DNA from: Burkholderiaceae bacterium 16
GTDB lineage: Bacteria; Pseudomonadota; Gammaproteobacteria; Burkholderiales; Burkholderiaceae
NCBI GenBank assembly: GCA_000955785.1
Contig: JYOD01000026.1
Span: 105,031-169,030, forward strand
Direction: 5' to 3'
DNA: 64,000 nt
Below the pieces are notes generated by a model. That model saw only the letters and a list, made by a program, of their open reading frames with translations, was not told the origin of the DNA and did not search any database. Both the position numbers and the translations under genes were made by a program. This document shows, piece after piece, positions 43,181 to 53,437 of this stretch (the stretch's first letter is position 1; the number at the start of each line of letters is the position of its first letter).

Positions 43181-44700
43181 AGCACAACAGGAACGTCATA
43201 CTCGCCATCGACGAAGGCACCTCCGGAACGCGCGCGGCTGTCGTCGCCGCCGACGGCCATGTCTCCTGCCTGGAGTACATGGCGCTCCAGGTGGACGCGC
43301 CGCGGCCTGGCGTGGTGGAGCAGGATGCGAACGTAATCCTGGAGAAGACCGTCGCCGTGTGCCGCGCGACGATTGCGCGCGCGCAGCAGGAGCAACTACA
43401 GATCGTGGCGCTGGGCCTGGCCACGCAGCGGGCCACGGCGGTGCTTTGGGATACCCGCACCGGCCGTGCGCTCGTGCCCGCCATGGTCTGGCAGGACACG
43501 CGCTACGTCGGCGAACTCAACGCGCTGGCGCCGGCCTGGGACAAGACGCTGATCGAGCAGGTCGGCCGCCCGGCAGGCGTGCGGTCCCCCTACCTCTGGG
43601 CCGCCCGCCATCTCCACGACACCCCGACCGTGGCCGAGGCGTTCCGGGAGAACCGTCTTGCGTTCGGCACGATCGACACCTGGCTGGTGTGGCACCTGTC
43701 CAGCGAACGCGCCTGCGTGACCACGCCCACCAACGTGACATCCGCCAGTGCCTACGTGCTGGCGGAGCACCGCTACCACCTTGGCTGGCTGGACGCGCTG
43801 GGCTTTCCTGCAGCGCTCTTGCCGGCGCTGCGCCAGGACGCGGACGACTTCGGCCGCACCCGGCCGGAGCAACTGGGCATCGACGTGCCGATCCTCGCCT
43901 GCGCCGGCGACCAGCTCGCGGGCGCGGCGGGGCTCGGGTGCCTGGACAGGGGGCAATCGATGTGCGTGCACGGCACCGGCAGCTTCGTCGACCTGATGAC
44001 CGGGCCGGAGCCGCCGGCCAGGGCCGGGCTGTACGACGGCACCCTGACCATGACCGCGCGCCGCCAGCATCATGTCTCGCACCTCTCGGTCGAGACCTTC
44101 GTGGCCACTACCGGCTCGGCGCTCAACTGGGTCTGCGAGAAGTTGCGCTGGTTCGAGAGTGCGAAGCAGATCAGCGCGCTGGCGGCCACGGTCGATTCGG
44201 CGCGCGGTGTGACGTTCCTGCCCGCGCTGACGGGGCTGCGGGTGCCGCAGATGCAGCCCGAGGCGCGGGCCTCGCTGACGGGCGTTTCCATCGCGAGCTC
44301 CCAGGCCGAGGTGGCCTACGCCATCCTCGAAGGCATTGCCCATGCGGTTGCTTCGTGCATCGAGGCCAACGAGGAAGTCGCTGGCGTGAAGGTGTCCGAA
44401 CTCATCGTGGGCGGCGGCTTGTCCGGCAGCGATGCCTTGCTGCAGATCCAGGCGGACCTGACCGGCATGCCGATCCGGCGCATGCGGGAAACCGACCGGG
44501 CCAGCTTGCGCGGCATTGCCTTCTTCGCGGGATCGTCGGGGCTGCTGTGGGACTCGCTGCAGCACGCCCGCGCCACCAATGAAACCGATGCCGTCTTCGA
44601 GCCCCGGCTCGGCGCCGGCGAGCGCGGCGAACGCCGCGCGTTGTGGCATGCGCGGGTGGCGTCCGAGCTGCGTCACGCGCAGACCTTCCACAATCAATAA
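43177..44700 (+). CDS. FGGY-family carbohydrate (glycerol-type) kinase
   Basis: An ATP-dependent polyol/sugar kinase of 507 residues. The first phosphate motif is DEGTSGTRA (12-20); ATQRATAVLWD and the AMVWQDTR substrate loop, CAGDQLAGAAGLGC with the catalytic Asp, VHGTGSFVDLMTG and GGGLSGSDALLQIQADLTG (adenosine motif) follow in the usual order. It resembles glycerol kinase more than xylulokinase or gluconokinase, but the substrate may be another polyol. It overlaps the transporter gene by 4 bp and is followed after 22 bp by a GlpD-like gene. Confidence 0.87.
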   Translation: MKHNRNVILAIDEGTSGTRAAVVAADGHVSCLEYMALQVDAPRPGVVEQDANVILEKTVAVCRATIARAQQEQLQIVALGLATQRATAVLWDTRTGRALVPAMVWQDTRYVGELNALAPAWDKTLIEQVGRPAGVRSPYLWAARHLHDTPTVAEAFRENRLAFGTIDTWLVWHLSSERACVTTPTNVTSASAYVLAEHRYHLGWLDALGFPAALLPALRQDADDFGRTRPEQLGIDVPILACAGDQLAGAAGLGCLDRGQSMCVHGTGSFVDLMTGPEPPARAGLYDGTLTMTARRQHHVSHLSVETFVATTGSALNWVCEKLRWFESAKQISALAATVDSARGVTFLPALTGLRVPQMQPEARASLTGVSIASSQAEVAYAILEGIAHAVASCIEANEEVAGVKVSELIVGGGLSGSDALLQIQADLTGMPIRRMRETDRASLRGIAFFAGSSGLLWDSLQHARATNETDAVFEPRLGAGERGERRALWHARVASELRHAQTFHNQ

Positions 44701-44722
44701 GCAGTCAGGAGATCTCCACGAC

Positions 44723-46398
44723 ATGATGGTTTTTCCATCCAGAAATCCGGGCAAGGACCGCGCCGGGATGACCTCTACCGAGCCGCTGCGCCTGGTCCGC
44801 CAGGAGCAGCTGGACCGCCTTGCCAGCGAACAGTTCGACATCCTCATCGTCGGCGGCGGCGTGACCGGCGCCTACGCGGCGCTGGATGCGAGCTTGCGCG
44901 GCTACCGAGTGGCCCTGGTGGAGAAGAACGATTTCGCCTCCGGCACCTCGTCCAAATCTTCCAAGATGGTGCACGGCGGCCTGCGCTATATCGAGCAGGG
45001 CAACCTCGGGCTGGTGTGCCACTCCCTGCTGGAGCGCCAGCGCCTGCGCAGGAATGCCAGGCACCTGGTGCAGCGCCTGCCGTTCCTGTTCCCCGTGCTG
45101 GAAAAGGATGGCGTGTTCGACAAGCGCCTGTCCAAAGCGTTTGAAAGCCTGCTCTGGACCTACGACATCGCCGGCGGCTGGCGCGAAGGCATCCTCCACC
45201 AGAAACTCACCAAGGCCGAGGTGCTGTCGCATTGCCCGACCTTCAACGAAGAGAACCTGCTCGGCGGCTTCCTGTATTTCGATGCGCGGGTGGACGATGC
45301 CAGGCTGACCCTGAACATCGCCCGTACCGCGGCCTTCCATGGCGCGGCGGTGGTCAACCATGCGAAGGTGGTCGAGATCACCCGCAACGATCACGGCAAG
45401 GTCGATGGCGTGATCGTCCATGCCGGCGAGCGCGAGATCCGGGCCAGAGCCGGCGTCGTCATCATGGCGACCGGCGTCTGGCTGCGCGACTGGACAGGCC
45501 GCAAGAAGGGCGAGGAAAAGACCCTGCACATCCGGCCGGCCAAGGGCGTGCATGTCGCCATTCCCTGGCTGAAGGTCCGCAACGACTGCACCGTGACCAT
45601 CCCGGTGCCGGGGCGCAACCGGCGCGCCACCATCACCCGCTGGGGCAACGTCTCCTACCTCGGCACCACCGATGAAGACTACGAAGGCGACCTCGACGAT
45701 GTCTGCTGCACCCGGCAGGAGCTGGACTTCCTGCTCGACGGCGCGCGCTGGGCCTTGAAGACGGACCTGCAGGCCGAGGACGTGCTCGGCAGCATCGCGG
45801 GGTGCCGGCCGCTGGTCGCGCCGCCGGGCGGCAAGACGCTGGAAATCAAACGCAACCATGAAATCCATACGGCGGCCGATGGCCTGGTCACCATCGTCGG
45901 CGGCAAGCTGACCACGTCCCGGCATATGGCCGAGCAAACCATCGACGCCGCGCAGAAAGTCATCGGCCAGCGCAGCAAATGCCGGACCAAATCGGCGTAC
46001 CTGCTGGGCGCGGCGGGATACGACGCGCAGGCCATCGTGGCATCCGGCGGCCTGTCGGCCCACCTGGGTGAGCGTTACGGCACGGAAGCGCGCTTCGTCA
46101 GCGACATCCTGCAGGCCGATGCGCGGCTGCAGAAGCCGATCGTCGAAGGGCTGCCCTACACCGAAGCCGAGATCGTCTACGCCGCGCGCCATGAACTGGC
46201 GGGCAGCGTGGACGACATCCTTTCGCGCCGTATCCGTGCCCGCCTGATGGCGCGCGATGCGTCGGCGCGCGCCGCGGCGCGCGTGGGCGAACTGTTGCAG
46301 GCCGAACTCGGCCTGTCCGAATCCGTCGTGGCGCAACAGGTCAACACCTACCTGAGCGCCGTCGCACACGAAAAATCCGTTCTTATGGGAGAGAAGTC

Positions 46399-46402
<4 letters not shown>
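44723..46402 (+). CDS. FAD-dependent glycerol-3-phosphate dehydrogenase-like oxidoreductase
   Basis: A 559-residue GlpD/GlpO-family flavoprotein, predicted to oxidise the phosphorylated polyol made by the upstream kinase. FAD motif DILIVGGGVTGAYAALDA (about 39-56), the substrate-loop stretch SGTSSKSSKMVHGGLRYIEQGN and a C-terminal DAO_C domain (about 430-550) are present. Start at 44723 has AGGAG 11 bp upstream; 44768 (MTSTEP) is an alternative closer to the family N-terminus. Its stop overlaps the next gene (ATGA). Ordinary glpD genes are usually linked to glpF/glpK/glpR; here the context is different. Confidence 0.87.
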
Positions 46403-47952
<1,550 letters not shown>

Positions 47953-47957
47953 GCATC

Positions 47958-48542
47958 ATGGACAAGTCACTCGGGGCACGCCTGACGCGGCACCCGGTCA
48001 TCGGCACGCTCTACGGCGTCGAGCAGGTCGACATCTTTATCGAGAGCAATGCTGAAGTCTCCATCGTCGCCAACGTCGAGTTGCGCAAGCTGCAGCCGGT
48101 GGTGGCCACGCTGACCAAGGCGGGCAAGTACGTCATCGTCAATATCGACAGCTGCGAAGGACTGTCGCAAGACAAGGGCGGTGTCGAGTATCTTGCCGAT
48201 ATCGGTGTGACCAGCCTCGTCTCCACCCGGGTGGCAACCATCCAGCGCGCCAACCGGGCGGGGCTGATCACGATGCAGAAGGTATTCGTGACAGACCGCT
48301 CGACCTGGCCGCGCAGCGTCAAGGCGCTGGAGCAGAGCGATCCCAATCTCGTGCAACTGATGCCCGCGCCCATGCTCTCGCATCTTTCCACCAAGGACCG
48401 CAAGGCGCTGCCGCCCATCGTGACATCGGGCTTCGTCTGCAACAAGGACGATATCCGCAGCGCGATCAAGGAGGGCGCCGTGGCGGTTTCCACCAGCGAC
48501 AGCAAGCTGTGGAACCTGGAACCTTCCGTGTTGAAATCCTGA
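47958..48542 (+). CDS. GlpP-family glycerol-3-phosphate-responsive antiterminator
   Basis: A 194-residue protein matching the GlpP family, whose Bacillus member binds glycerol-3-phosphate and antiterminates glp transcripts. The TIM-barrel-like signature stretches are TKAGKYVIVNIDSCEGLSQD, GVEYLADIGVTSLVSTR, KVFVTDRSTWP, LVQLMPAPMLSHL and IVTSGFVCNKDDIRSAIKEG AVAVSTSD. It begins 5 bp after the FAD-oxidase gene and is the last gene of the operon. GlpP is well known in Firmicutes; proteobacterial glp systems are normally run by the repressor GlpR, so its use here is notable. Confidence 0.85.
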   Translation: MDKSLGARLTRHPVIGTLYGVEQVDIFIESNAEVSIVANVELRKLQPVVATLTKAGKYVIVNIDSCEGLSQDKGGVEYLADIGVTSLVSTRVATIQRANRAGLITMQKVFVTDRSTWPRSVKALEQSDPNLVQLMPAPMLSHLSTKDRKALPPIVTSGFVCNKDDIRSAIKEGAVAVSTSDSKLWNLEPSVLKS

Positions 48543-49091
48543 AACCGACTGAGGTAATCGATGGCTGCTTCCTACCTGCAGGTGATCGCGCACTACTACT
48601 GAGGCGCCCGCCAGCCGGCAGCGCCGCAGCCAGCGCTACTCCCGGACAACCTTGGCGAATGGCCTCGGCGCGTCGTTGCCGCCACCGAAGAGGATGTGGT
48701 CTTCCCCATCCTTCATCATGCCCAGGCAGCCATTCTGGCTGCTCCCGCACCAGGTCAGGCAGACCTGGTCGTTCTCGATCCGCCACTGGCCGCGATCGGT
48801 GCCACCGTTGACCTGCTTCACCGAGTAGAGGTTTCCCAAGCCGCCGGCGGTCTCAGTGGCCTTTCACAAGAGCAAGGATTCGCGCAGTTTCCGACTTGGC
48901 TGGCTATGGCGCTTTGGTCTGGGCTTACCGCAAGAGTCTGGGTCCGGAGGTAATTATGGCGGCACATGTCAAGCGCGATCCGTGCGAAAGCGCGCACTAA
49001 TTCGCGGAAAAAGCGGCCGAGCCGACTCATCCCAATGGCTAGTTGAAAGGGATCTTGCGCTACTTATACTGAAGAAATCCAATCGCCGGTA
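48543..49091. other. Intergenic region after the GlpP operon
   Basis: About 550 bp. It holds a short remnant on the minus strand (48636-48869, listed separately) and a 13-codon open frame with a GAGGT site at 48561-48602 that looks like the start of a lost gene. AT content rises from about 49040 to 49095. No terminator is visible after the antiterminator gene. Confidence 0.4.
48636..48869 (-). pseudogene. C-terminal remnant of an unknown protein
   Basis: An open frame of about 78 codons on the minus strand, bounded upstream by an in-frame TGA. It has protein-like composition: YSVKQVNGGTDRGQWRIE followed by NDQVCLTWCGSSQNGC and a final PFAKVVRE. Spaced Cys residues and the GxWRIExxxVCLxW pattern look like the end of a secreted or periplasmic small domain. 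There is no ATG or ribosome site; only a TTG at 48839. I read it as the 3' end of a gene whose 5' part is gone, though a functional short protein cannot be excluded. Confidence 0.4.
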
Positions 49092-50018
49092 ATGGCCATG
49101 AAGACGTCGGCTACCGCAGATCAACATGCCCCCTTGCCGTCGCCGGCAAGGGTCGCTGTTATCGTGGCCACGAAAGGCCGGCCGCAGGCATCAGCGCACG
49201 TGCTGCGACTACTCGAGAAGCAATCCGTGCAACCAGCCATCACGCTGTTTTCCGCCTGCACGGATGCGGATATCGAGCCCGGCCTGGAAACGCCACTGGC
49301 GGTTGAGTATATCTTTGGCCCGGCAGGCTTGCCCGCGCAGCGCAACCGCGCGCTGGTCACGGTCCTGTCGCGCGCGGATTTTGTCGTTTTCTTCGACGAT
49401 GACTTCGTGCCGTCACCCTATTGGATAGAGCGCTGCCTGCAGGCTTTTCTCGCGGAGCCCGATGTCGCGGGAATCTCCGGCGCCTTGCTTCATGATGGCG
49501 CGGTCGGTGCCGCGCTGTCATGGGACGACGCATGCAGCCTTGTCCTGCAAGCGGACGCCGTTGCCGGGACACCGCGCCCGCTCGCCACGCTGAGCGGGCT
49601 CTATGGATGCAACATGGCCTATCGCGTTTCCGCGATCGGCAATCTGCGCTTTGACGAGCGGCTGGTGCTTTACGGCTGGCTGGAAGACAAGGATTTTTCG
49701 CGCGCGATCGGCAGGAAGGGCAGGCTGGTCGAGTCCGACGCGATGTTAGGGGTCCACCTGGGGTTGAGATCGGGCCGAGTCTCCGGAAAACGTTTCGGAT
49801 TCTCGCAAATCGTCAATGCCTGGTATTTGCATAAGAAGGGCGTGCTTTCCACGAAGGAAGTCTGGAGTTTTATCGCTAAAGCGCTCACTGCCAACGGCAT
49901 CAGGTCAATCCGGCCTGAATCGCATATCGACCGCCGCGGACGATTCGCCGGCAACCTGGTCGGCGTGACGGATCTTCTGATTGGCCGGTGCCGGCCGGAG
50001 AGGGCCAGCGATTTGTGA
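49092..50018 (+). CDS. Family 2 glycosyltransferase
   Basis: A 308-residue GT2-type glycosyltransferase without a clear membrane segment. The nucleotide-sugar fold starts at VAVIVATKGRPQASAHVLR; AGLPAQRNRALV and the metal motif FVVFFDDDFVPSPYWIE are typical, and ERLVLYGWLEDKDFSRAIGRKG holds the ED acceptor-site motif. The start may be 49092 or the next ATG at 49098; no strong ribosome site is seen. It lies about 300 bp upstream of the SCO1-galactose oxidase genes. Product glycan unknown. Confidence 0.82.
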   Translation: MAMKTSATADQHAPLPSPARVAVIVATKGRPQASAHVLRLLEKQSVQPAITLFSACTDADIEPGLETPLAVEYIFGPAGLPAQRNRALVTVLSRADFVVFFDDDFVPSPYWIERCLQAFLAEPDVAGISGALLHDGAVGAALSWDDACSLVLQADAVAGTPRPLATLSGLYGCNMAYRVSAIGNLRFDERLVLYGWLEDKDFSRAIGRKGRLVESDAMLGVHLGLRSGRVSGKRFGFSQIVNAWYLHKKGVLSTKEVWSFIAKALTANGIRSIRPESHIDRRGRFAGNLVGVTDLLIGRCRPERASDL

Positions 50019-50326
50019 GGCGCGTATGGCGATGCCGCTGACTCTCGTCAGCGTTTGATGGATGGGCCGCCGGGGGCGGGGAGGGTTATTAACGAATAGA
50101 CGGCGGGGCCAACGAAGGCCCGTCGCGAAAGCACTCGCCATCAAGGACGCTGCCAGTGCGCAGCGGCACTTTGGCAACTTCCCCCGATAGGCTGGAATGA
50201 TGTTCGGCGGCGCGCTCCCGGAGGGCGCCATCGAGGGAGTCCCTCGTGTGTCGCTGATCGAGAATCATGCCGCTACGCGCCATGCCGGCCGGAGTGGCGG
50301 GACATAAGACTCGGAGGCTTACCGGC
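50019..50326. other. Intergenic region upstream of the SCO1 gene
   Basis: 308 bp with no supported gene; an in-frame ATG at 50267 would merely lengthen the SCO1 protein. I could not identify a convincing promoter or operator for the copper-oxidase genes here. Confidence 0.4.
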
Positions 50327-50911
50327 ATGACGACCTGGACCCGGCGCGCATGGCTGCGCGGTATTTCTGCAAGCATCCTGGCTGTCGCATCGCGGGACAT
50401 GTATGCGCATGTGAGCGCCGGACCTGTGGATGGACCGCCGCCCACGCTAGACGGCTGGGTGGTCGACCAGTACGGCCGGCGGGTGCGTCTGCAGGACATG
50501 TTGCTGGGCGGCGTCACGGCATTGCAAACGATGTTTACCGGCTGCAGCTCGGTTTGCCCGTTGCAGGGCGCACTGTTCAGCGCGGTGCAGGAAGGCATGT
50601 CGCGCGTGAACGCCCGGTATCCGCTTCGCCTGGTTTCGCTCAGTATTGATCCGCTGTCCGATTCGCCGGAAGCGCTGCGGGCATGGCTGCGGCGCATGGG
50701 CGCCGGCGCCAACTGGCGGGCGGTGGCGCCAACGGGCGCCGTCGAGCAGATCAGGACGGTACTTGCCGGCAGGGCGCCGGGTCCCAACCTCGATGTGCAT
50801 TCCACACAAGTCTATTTCTTCAATAAGGCTGCGCAATTGTGCTGGCGCAGCCCTGCATTGCCGCAAGCGAAAGAAGTCCTGTACGTCATGGAACGTCTGG
50901 CCCAGGCTTGA
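50327..50911 (+). CDS. SCO1/SenC-family copper chaperone, Tat-type signal
   Basis: A 194-residue periplasmic thioredoxin-fold protein. The N-terminus TWTRRAWLRGISASILAV has a twin-arginine pattern followed by a hydrophobic core. The copper-binding Cys pair is Cys73/Cys77 in FTGCSSVCPLQ and the third ligand is probably His158 in DVHSTQVYFF, the canonical SCO set. Start at 50327 has GGAGG 9 bp upstream. SCO proteins usually metallate cytochrome c oxidase, but no oxidase subunit genes are near; the next gene, 73 bp downstream, encodes a copper-radical oxidase, which is the likely client. Confidence 0.85.
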   Translation: MTTWTRRAWLRGISASILAVASRDMYAHVSAGPVDGPPPTLDGWVVDQYGRRVRLQDMLLGGVTALQTMFTGCSSVCPLQGALFSAVQEGMSRVNARYPLRLVSLSIDPLSDSPEALRAWLRRMGAGANWRAVAPTGAVEQIRTVLAGRAPGPNLDVHSTQVYFFNKAAQLCWRSPALPQAKEVLYVMERLAQA

Positions 50912-50984
50912 CGGATCAGGCACGGGCCAATCAACAACAGCCGAACATCAGCGCCAAACCACCAACCCACGAGCAAACTTCGCC

Positions 50985-52934
50985 ATGACTCCCATCTCAC
51001 TGAAATCCACCGGATTCACGAGGGCACTGCTTAAGTGGATCGGTGCCTGTCTTGTTCTCCTTGCATGGACGTTCTCCGCGCCGGCGGCGGCGCAGACCGG
51101 CGCGATGAAACTGAGCGGTACGAACCTGTGCGCCGATGTCTCGGGCGCCTCGTTTGACGATGGCGCGCCGGTCATCGTCTGGACGTGTAGCGGTGACGCC
51201 AACCAGCAATGGACCTTCACGCCTGACGGTACCGGCTACAAGATCACGGTGGGGCACAGCGGTGACTGCCTGGACATCGCCTATGCCAGCACCGCCAACG
51301 GGGAAACTGCGCTGCAGTGGCCCTGCCAGGTGCCAGCCGCCACCAACGAGCGGTTCACGCTGAAGCAGCAGAACGGCGGCTATGCGGTGGTGGCCGTGCA
51401 CAGCGGCAAGTGTCTTAGCGCCACGGGGAAAGCTCAACCGGTGGAAGGCCAGTCCGTGGCCCAGTACACCTGCGACAGCAGCGTCGGGCAGACCTGGTTG
51501 CTTCCCGTCGTGACCGTTCCCACCCTGCCGTCGAAATGGACGGCGCCCAAGGCACTGTCGCTCGTACCGGTAGCGGCGGCGAGCCTGCCTTCCGGCAAGG
51601 TGTTGGTGTGGTCCGCCTACGATCGCTTCACGTTCGGCGGCGACAACGGGCAGACTTACACCGCCCTGTTCGACCCGGTCGCCATGACATCGACCGAGAA
51701 GCTGGTCACCAACACCGCGCATGACATGTTCTGCCCGGGGATCGCGAATCTCCCCGATGGACGCATCTTCGTCAACGGCGGATCCAGCAGTACCAAGACC
51801 AGCATCTACGATCCGGCCACGGCCAAGTGGTCCGTGGCACCGGAGATGAACCGCGGCCGCGGGTATCAGGGCAGTGTCACGTTGAGCAATGGCGGCGTCT
51901 TCACCGTGGGCGGTTCCTGGAGCGGCGCCATCGGCGACAAGGACGGCGAAACCTGGAAGCCAAATAACCCGTGGCGGCTGAACAGCGCCGTGTGGGACGA
52001 CTACATCCTGACTGGCGACTCGGCGGGCCTGTACCGTTCGGATAACCACGCATGGATGTTCGCCTCAGCCAATGGCCGGGTGTTCCATGCGGGGCCGAGC
52101 AAGCAGATGAACTGGATCGACACCACTGGTGACGGCAGCGTGACCCCGGTCGGCACGCGGGCGGCGGATGGCGATGCCATGAACGGCAACGCCGTGATGT
52201 ACGACATCGGCAAGATCCTCACGGTGGGCGGGGCGCCGGACTACGAAAACACGACGTCAACCGCGAACGCGCATGTGATCGATATCACGAGCGGCACGCC
52301 GGTGGTGCGCAAGCTCGCTTCCATGGCTTATGCCCGCGCCTTCAACAACAGCGTGGTCTTGCCGAATGGCCAGGTCGTCGTGATCGGTGGCCAGACCGTG
52401 CCGGTGCCGTTCTCCGATGATGGGGCGGTGCTCACCCCGGAACTCTGGGATCCGGCTACCGAGAAGTTCCAGAGGCTGGCTGCGATGGCAACCCCGCGGA
52501 CCTACCACAGCGTGGCCCTGCTGCTGCCCGACGGACGGGTGCTGAGCGGCGGCGGCGGTCTTTGCGGGGATTGCACGACCAATCATCCCAATGTGGAGAT
52601 CCTGACGCCGCCCTACCTGCTCAATGCGAACGGAACGGCGGCGACCCGGCCGGCGATTTCGTCGGCGCCGGGGGACGCCCTGCTAGGCACCACGATCTCG
52701 GTGACCACGAATACGCCGGTGACCAAGTTCGCGCTGGTCCGCATGTCGTCGGTCACGCATTCCGTGAACAACGAGCAACGCCGCGTGCCGGTCACCTTCA
52801 CGGTCGGGACGGCGGGAGAGAATCTGATCAAGATCCCGTCCGACCCGGGCGTCGCCGTGCCCGGCTATTACTATCTGTTCGCCATGAATTCGGCGGGTGT
52901 GCCGAGCGTGGCCAAGGTCATTCGCGTGCACTGA
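50985..52934 (+). CDS. Secreted galactose oxidase-like copper-radical oxidase with N-terminal ricin-type lectin domain
   Basis: A 649-residue exported protein. A signal peptide (about 1-37, ending SAPAAAQ) is followed by a ricin-type beta-trefoil domain (about 38-172, with repeated QxW-like motifs NQQWTF and QTWLL), a seven-bladed kelch propeller and a C-terminal DUF1929 domain. It aligns by eye with fungal galactose oxidase, and all cofactor residues are kept: Cys250 (HDMFCPG) and Tyr294 (GRGYQ) for the thioether cross-link, stacking Trp312 (GGSWSG), axial Tyr507 and His508 (RTYHS) and His592 (THSVN). It should oxidise a primary alcohol, perhaps on a sugar, to an aldehyde with O2. A beta-trefoil replaces the fungal N-terminal carbohydrate-binding module. 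The next gene starts at the last base of the stop codon. Confidence 0.9.
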   Translation: MTPISLKSTGFTRALLKWIGACLVLLAWTFSAPAAAQTGAMKLSGTNLCADVSGASFDDGAPVIVWTCSGDANQQWTFTPDGTGYKITVGHSGDCLDIAYASTANGETALQWPCQVPAATNERFTLKQQNGGYAVVAVHSGKCLSATGKAQPVEGQSVAQYTCDSSVGQTWLLPVVTVPTLPSKWTAPKALSLVPVAAASLPSGKVLVWSAYDRFTFGGDNGQTYTALFDPVAMTSTEKLVTNTAHDMFCPGIANLPDGRIFVNGGSSSTKTSIYDPATAKWSVAPEMNRGRGYQGSVTLSNGGVFTVGGSWSGAIGDKDGETWKPNNPWRLNSAVWDDYILTGDSAGLYRSDNHAWMFASANGRVFHAGPSKQMNWIDTTGDGSVTPVGTRAADGDAMNGNAVMYDIGKILTVGGAPDYENTTSTANAHVIDITSGTPVVRKLASMAYARAFNNSVVLPNGQVVVIGGQTVPVPFSDDGAVLTPELWDPATEKFQRLAAMATPRTYHSVALLLPDGRVLSGGGGLCGDCTTNHPNVEILTPPYLLNANGTAATRPAISSAPGDALLGTTISVTTNTPVTKFALVRMSSVTHSVNNEQRRVPVTFTVGTAGENLIKIPSDPGVAVPGYYYLFAMNSAGVPSVAKVIRVH

Positions 52935-53371
52935 TGCGCCGCGCGAACCGTAGGGGAGAATGGCGGGCGGTCCTGGGTGTGGCGCTGGCCGCCGCCAGCA
53001 TGCTGGCGGCGGCCGCGGATAGCAGCGGGGACGTGGAGCGGGGGCGGGCGCTGTTCCACGGCGAGACGGATCTCTCTGCGCACTTGCGGGGGGATCCTAC
53101 GCCGCTGCCCGCTTCAGCCGTGCGCTGCATCAATTGTCATACGAGGACCAGCCGGGGGGAGGCATTTGCTCCGCCGCTGACGGCGGATTCGCTTCGTACC
53201 TTAAGCCCGCGCCGGGGCGGCCCGCCCACGGCTTACGATCGCGACGCTTTCTGCAGTGCGCTAGCCAACAGTATCGACGTGGCCAACGTGGTACTGGTAA
53301 AGGCGATGCCACAGTACCTCCAGTCGGATAGCGACTGTTCCGCCTTGTGGGCGTACCTGATGACGCAGTAA
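52934..53371 (+). CDS. Secreted monohaem cytochrome c
   Basis: A 145-residue c-type cytochrome with a signal peptide (hydrophobic core AVLGVALAAASMLAAAA, cleaved near residue 28). The haem site is Cys65-Ile-Asn-Cys68-His69 and the distal Met is probably Met125 (VKAMPQYL). The ATG shares a base with the stop of the oxidase gene (TGATG), so the two are translationally coupled. This suggests that the cytochrome works with the copper oxidase, as electron acceptor or as part of its activation; that partnership is inferred only from the gene order. Confidence 0.85.
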   Translation: MRRANRRGEWRAVLGVALAAASMLAAAADSSGDVERGRALFHGETDLSAHLRGDPTPLPASAVRCINCHTRTSRGEAFAPPLTADSLRTLSPRRGGPPTAYDRDAFCSALANSIDVANVVLVKAMPQYLQSDSDCSALWAYLMTQ

Positions 53372-53437
53372 GCAGGGTGATGGCGTTGCCATGCCTGCAC
53401 CGATCGAAAACTACACGAATAGCCACACGGGAACGGC

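Noticed and set aside
48561..48602. 13-codon open frame with a GAGGT ribosome site just after the glpP-like gene
   Set aside because: Too short and without homology to call as a gene; kept only as a hint of a lost gene.
50985..52934. Recent transfer of a fungal galactose oxidase gene
   Set aside because: The similarity is high, but base composition and GC3 fit the host, the N-terminal domain differs from the fungal one, and bacterial homologues are known, so a recent eukaryotic origin is not supported by what I can see.
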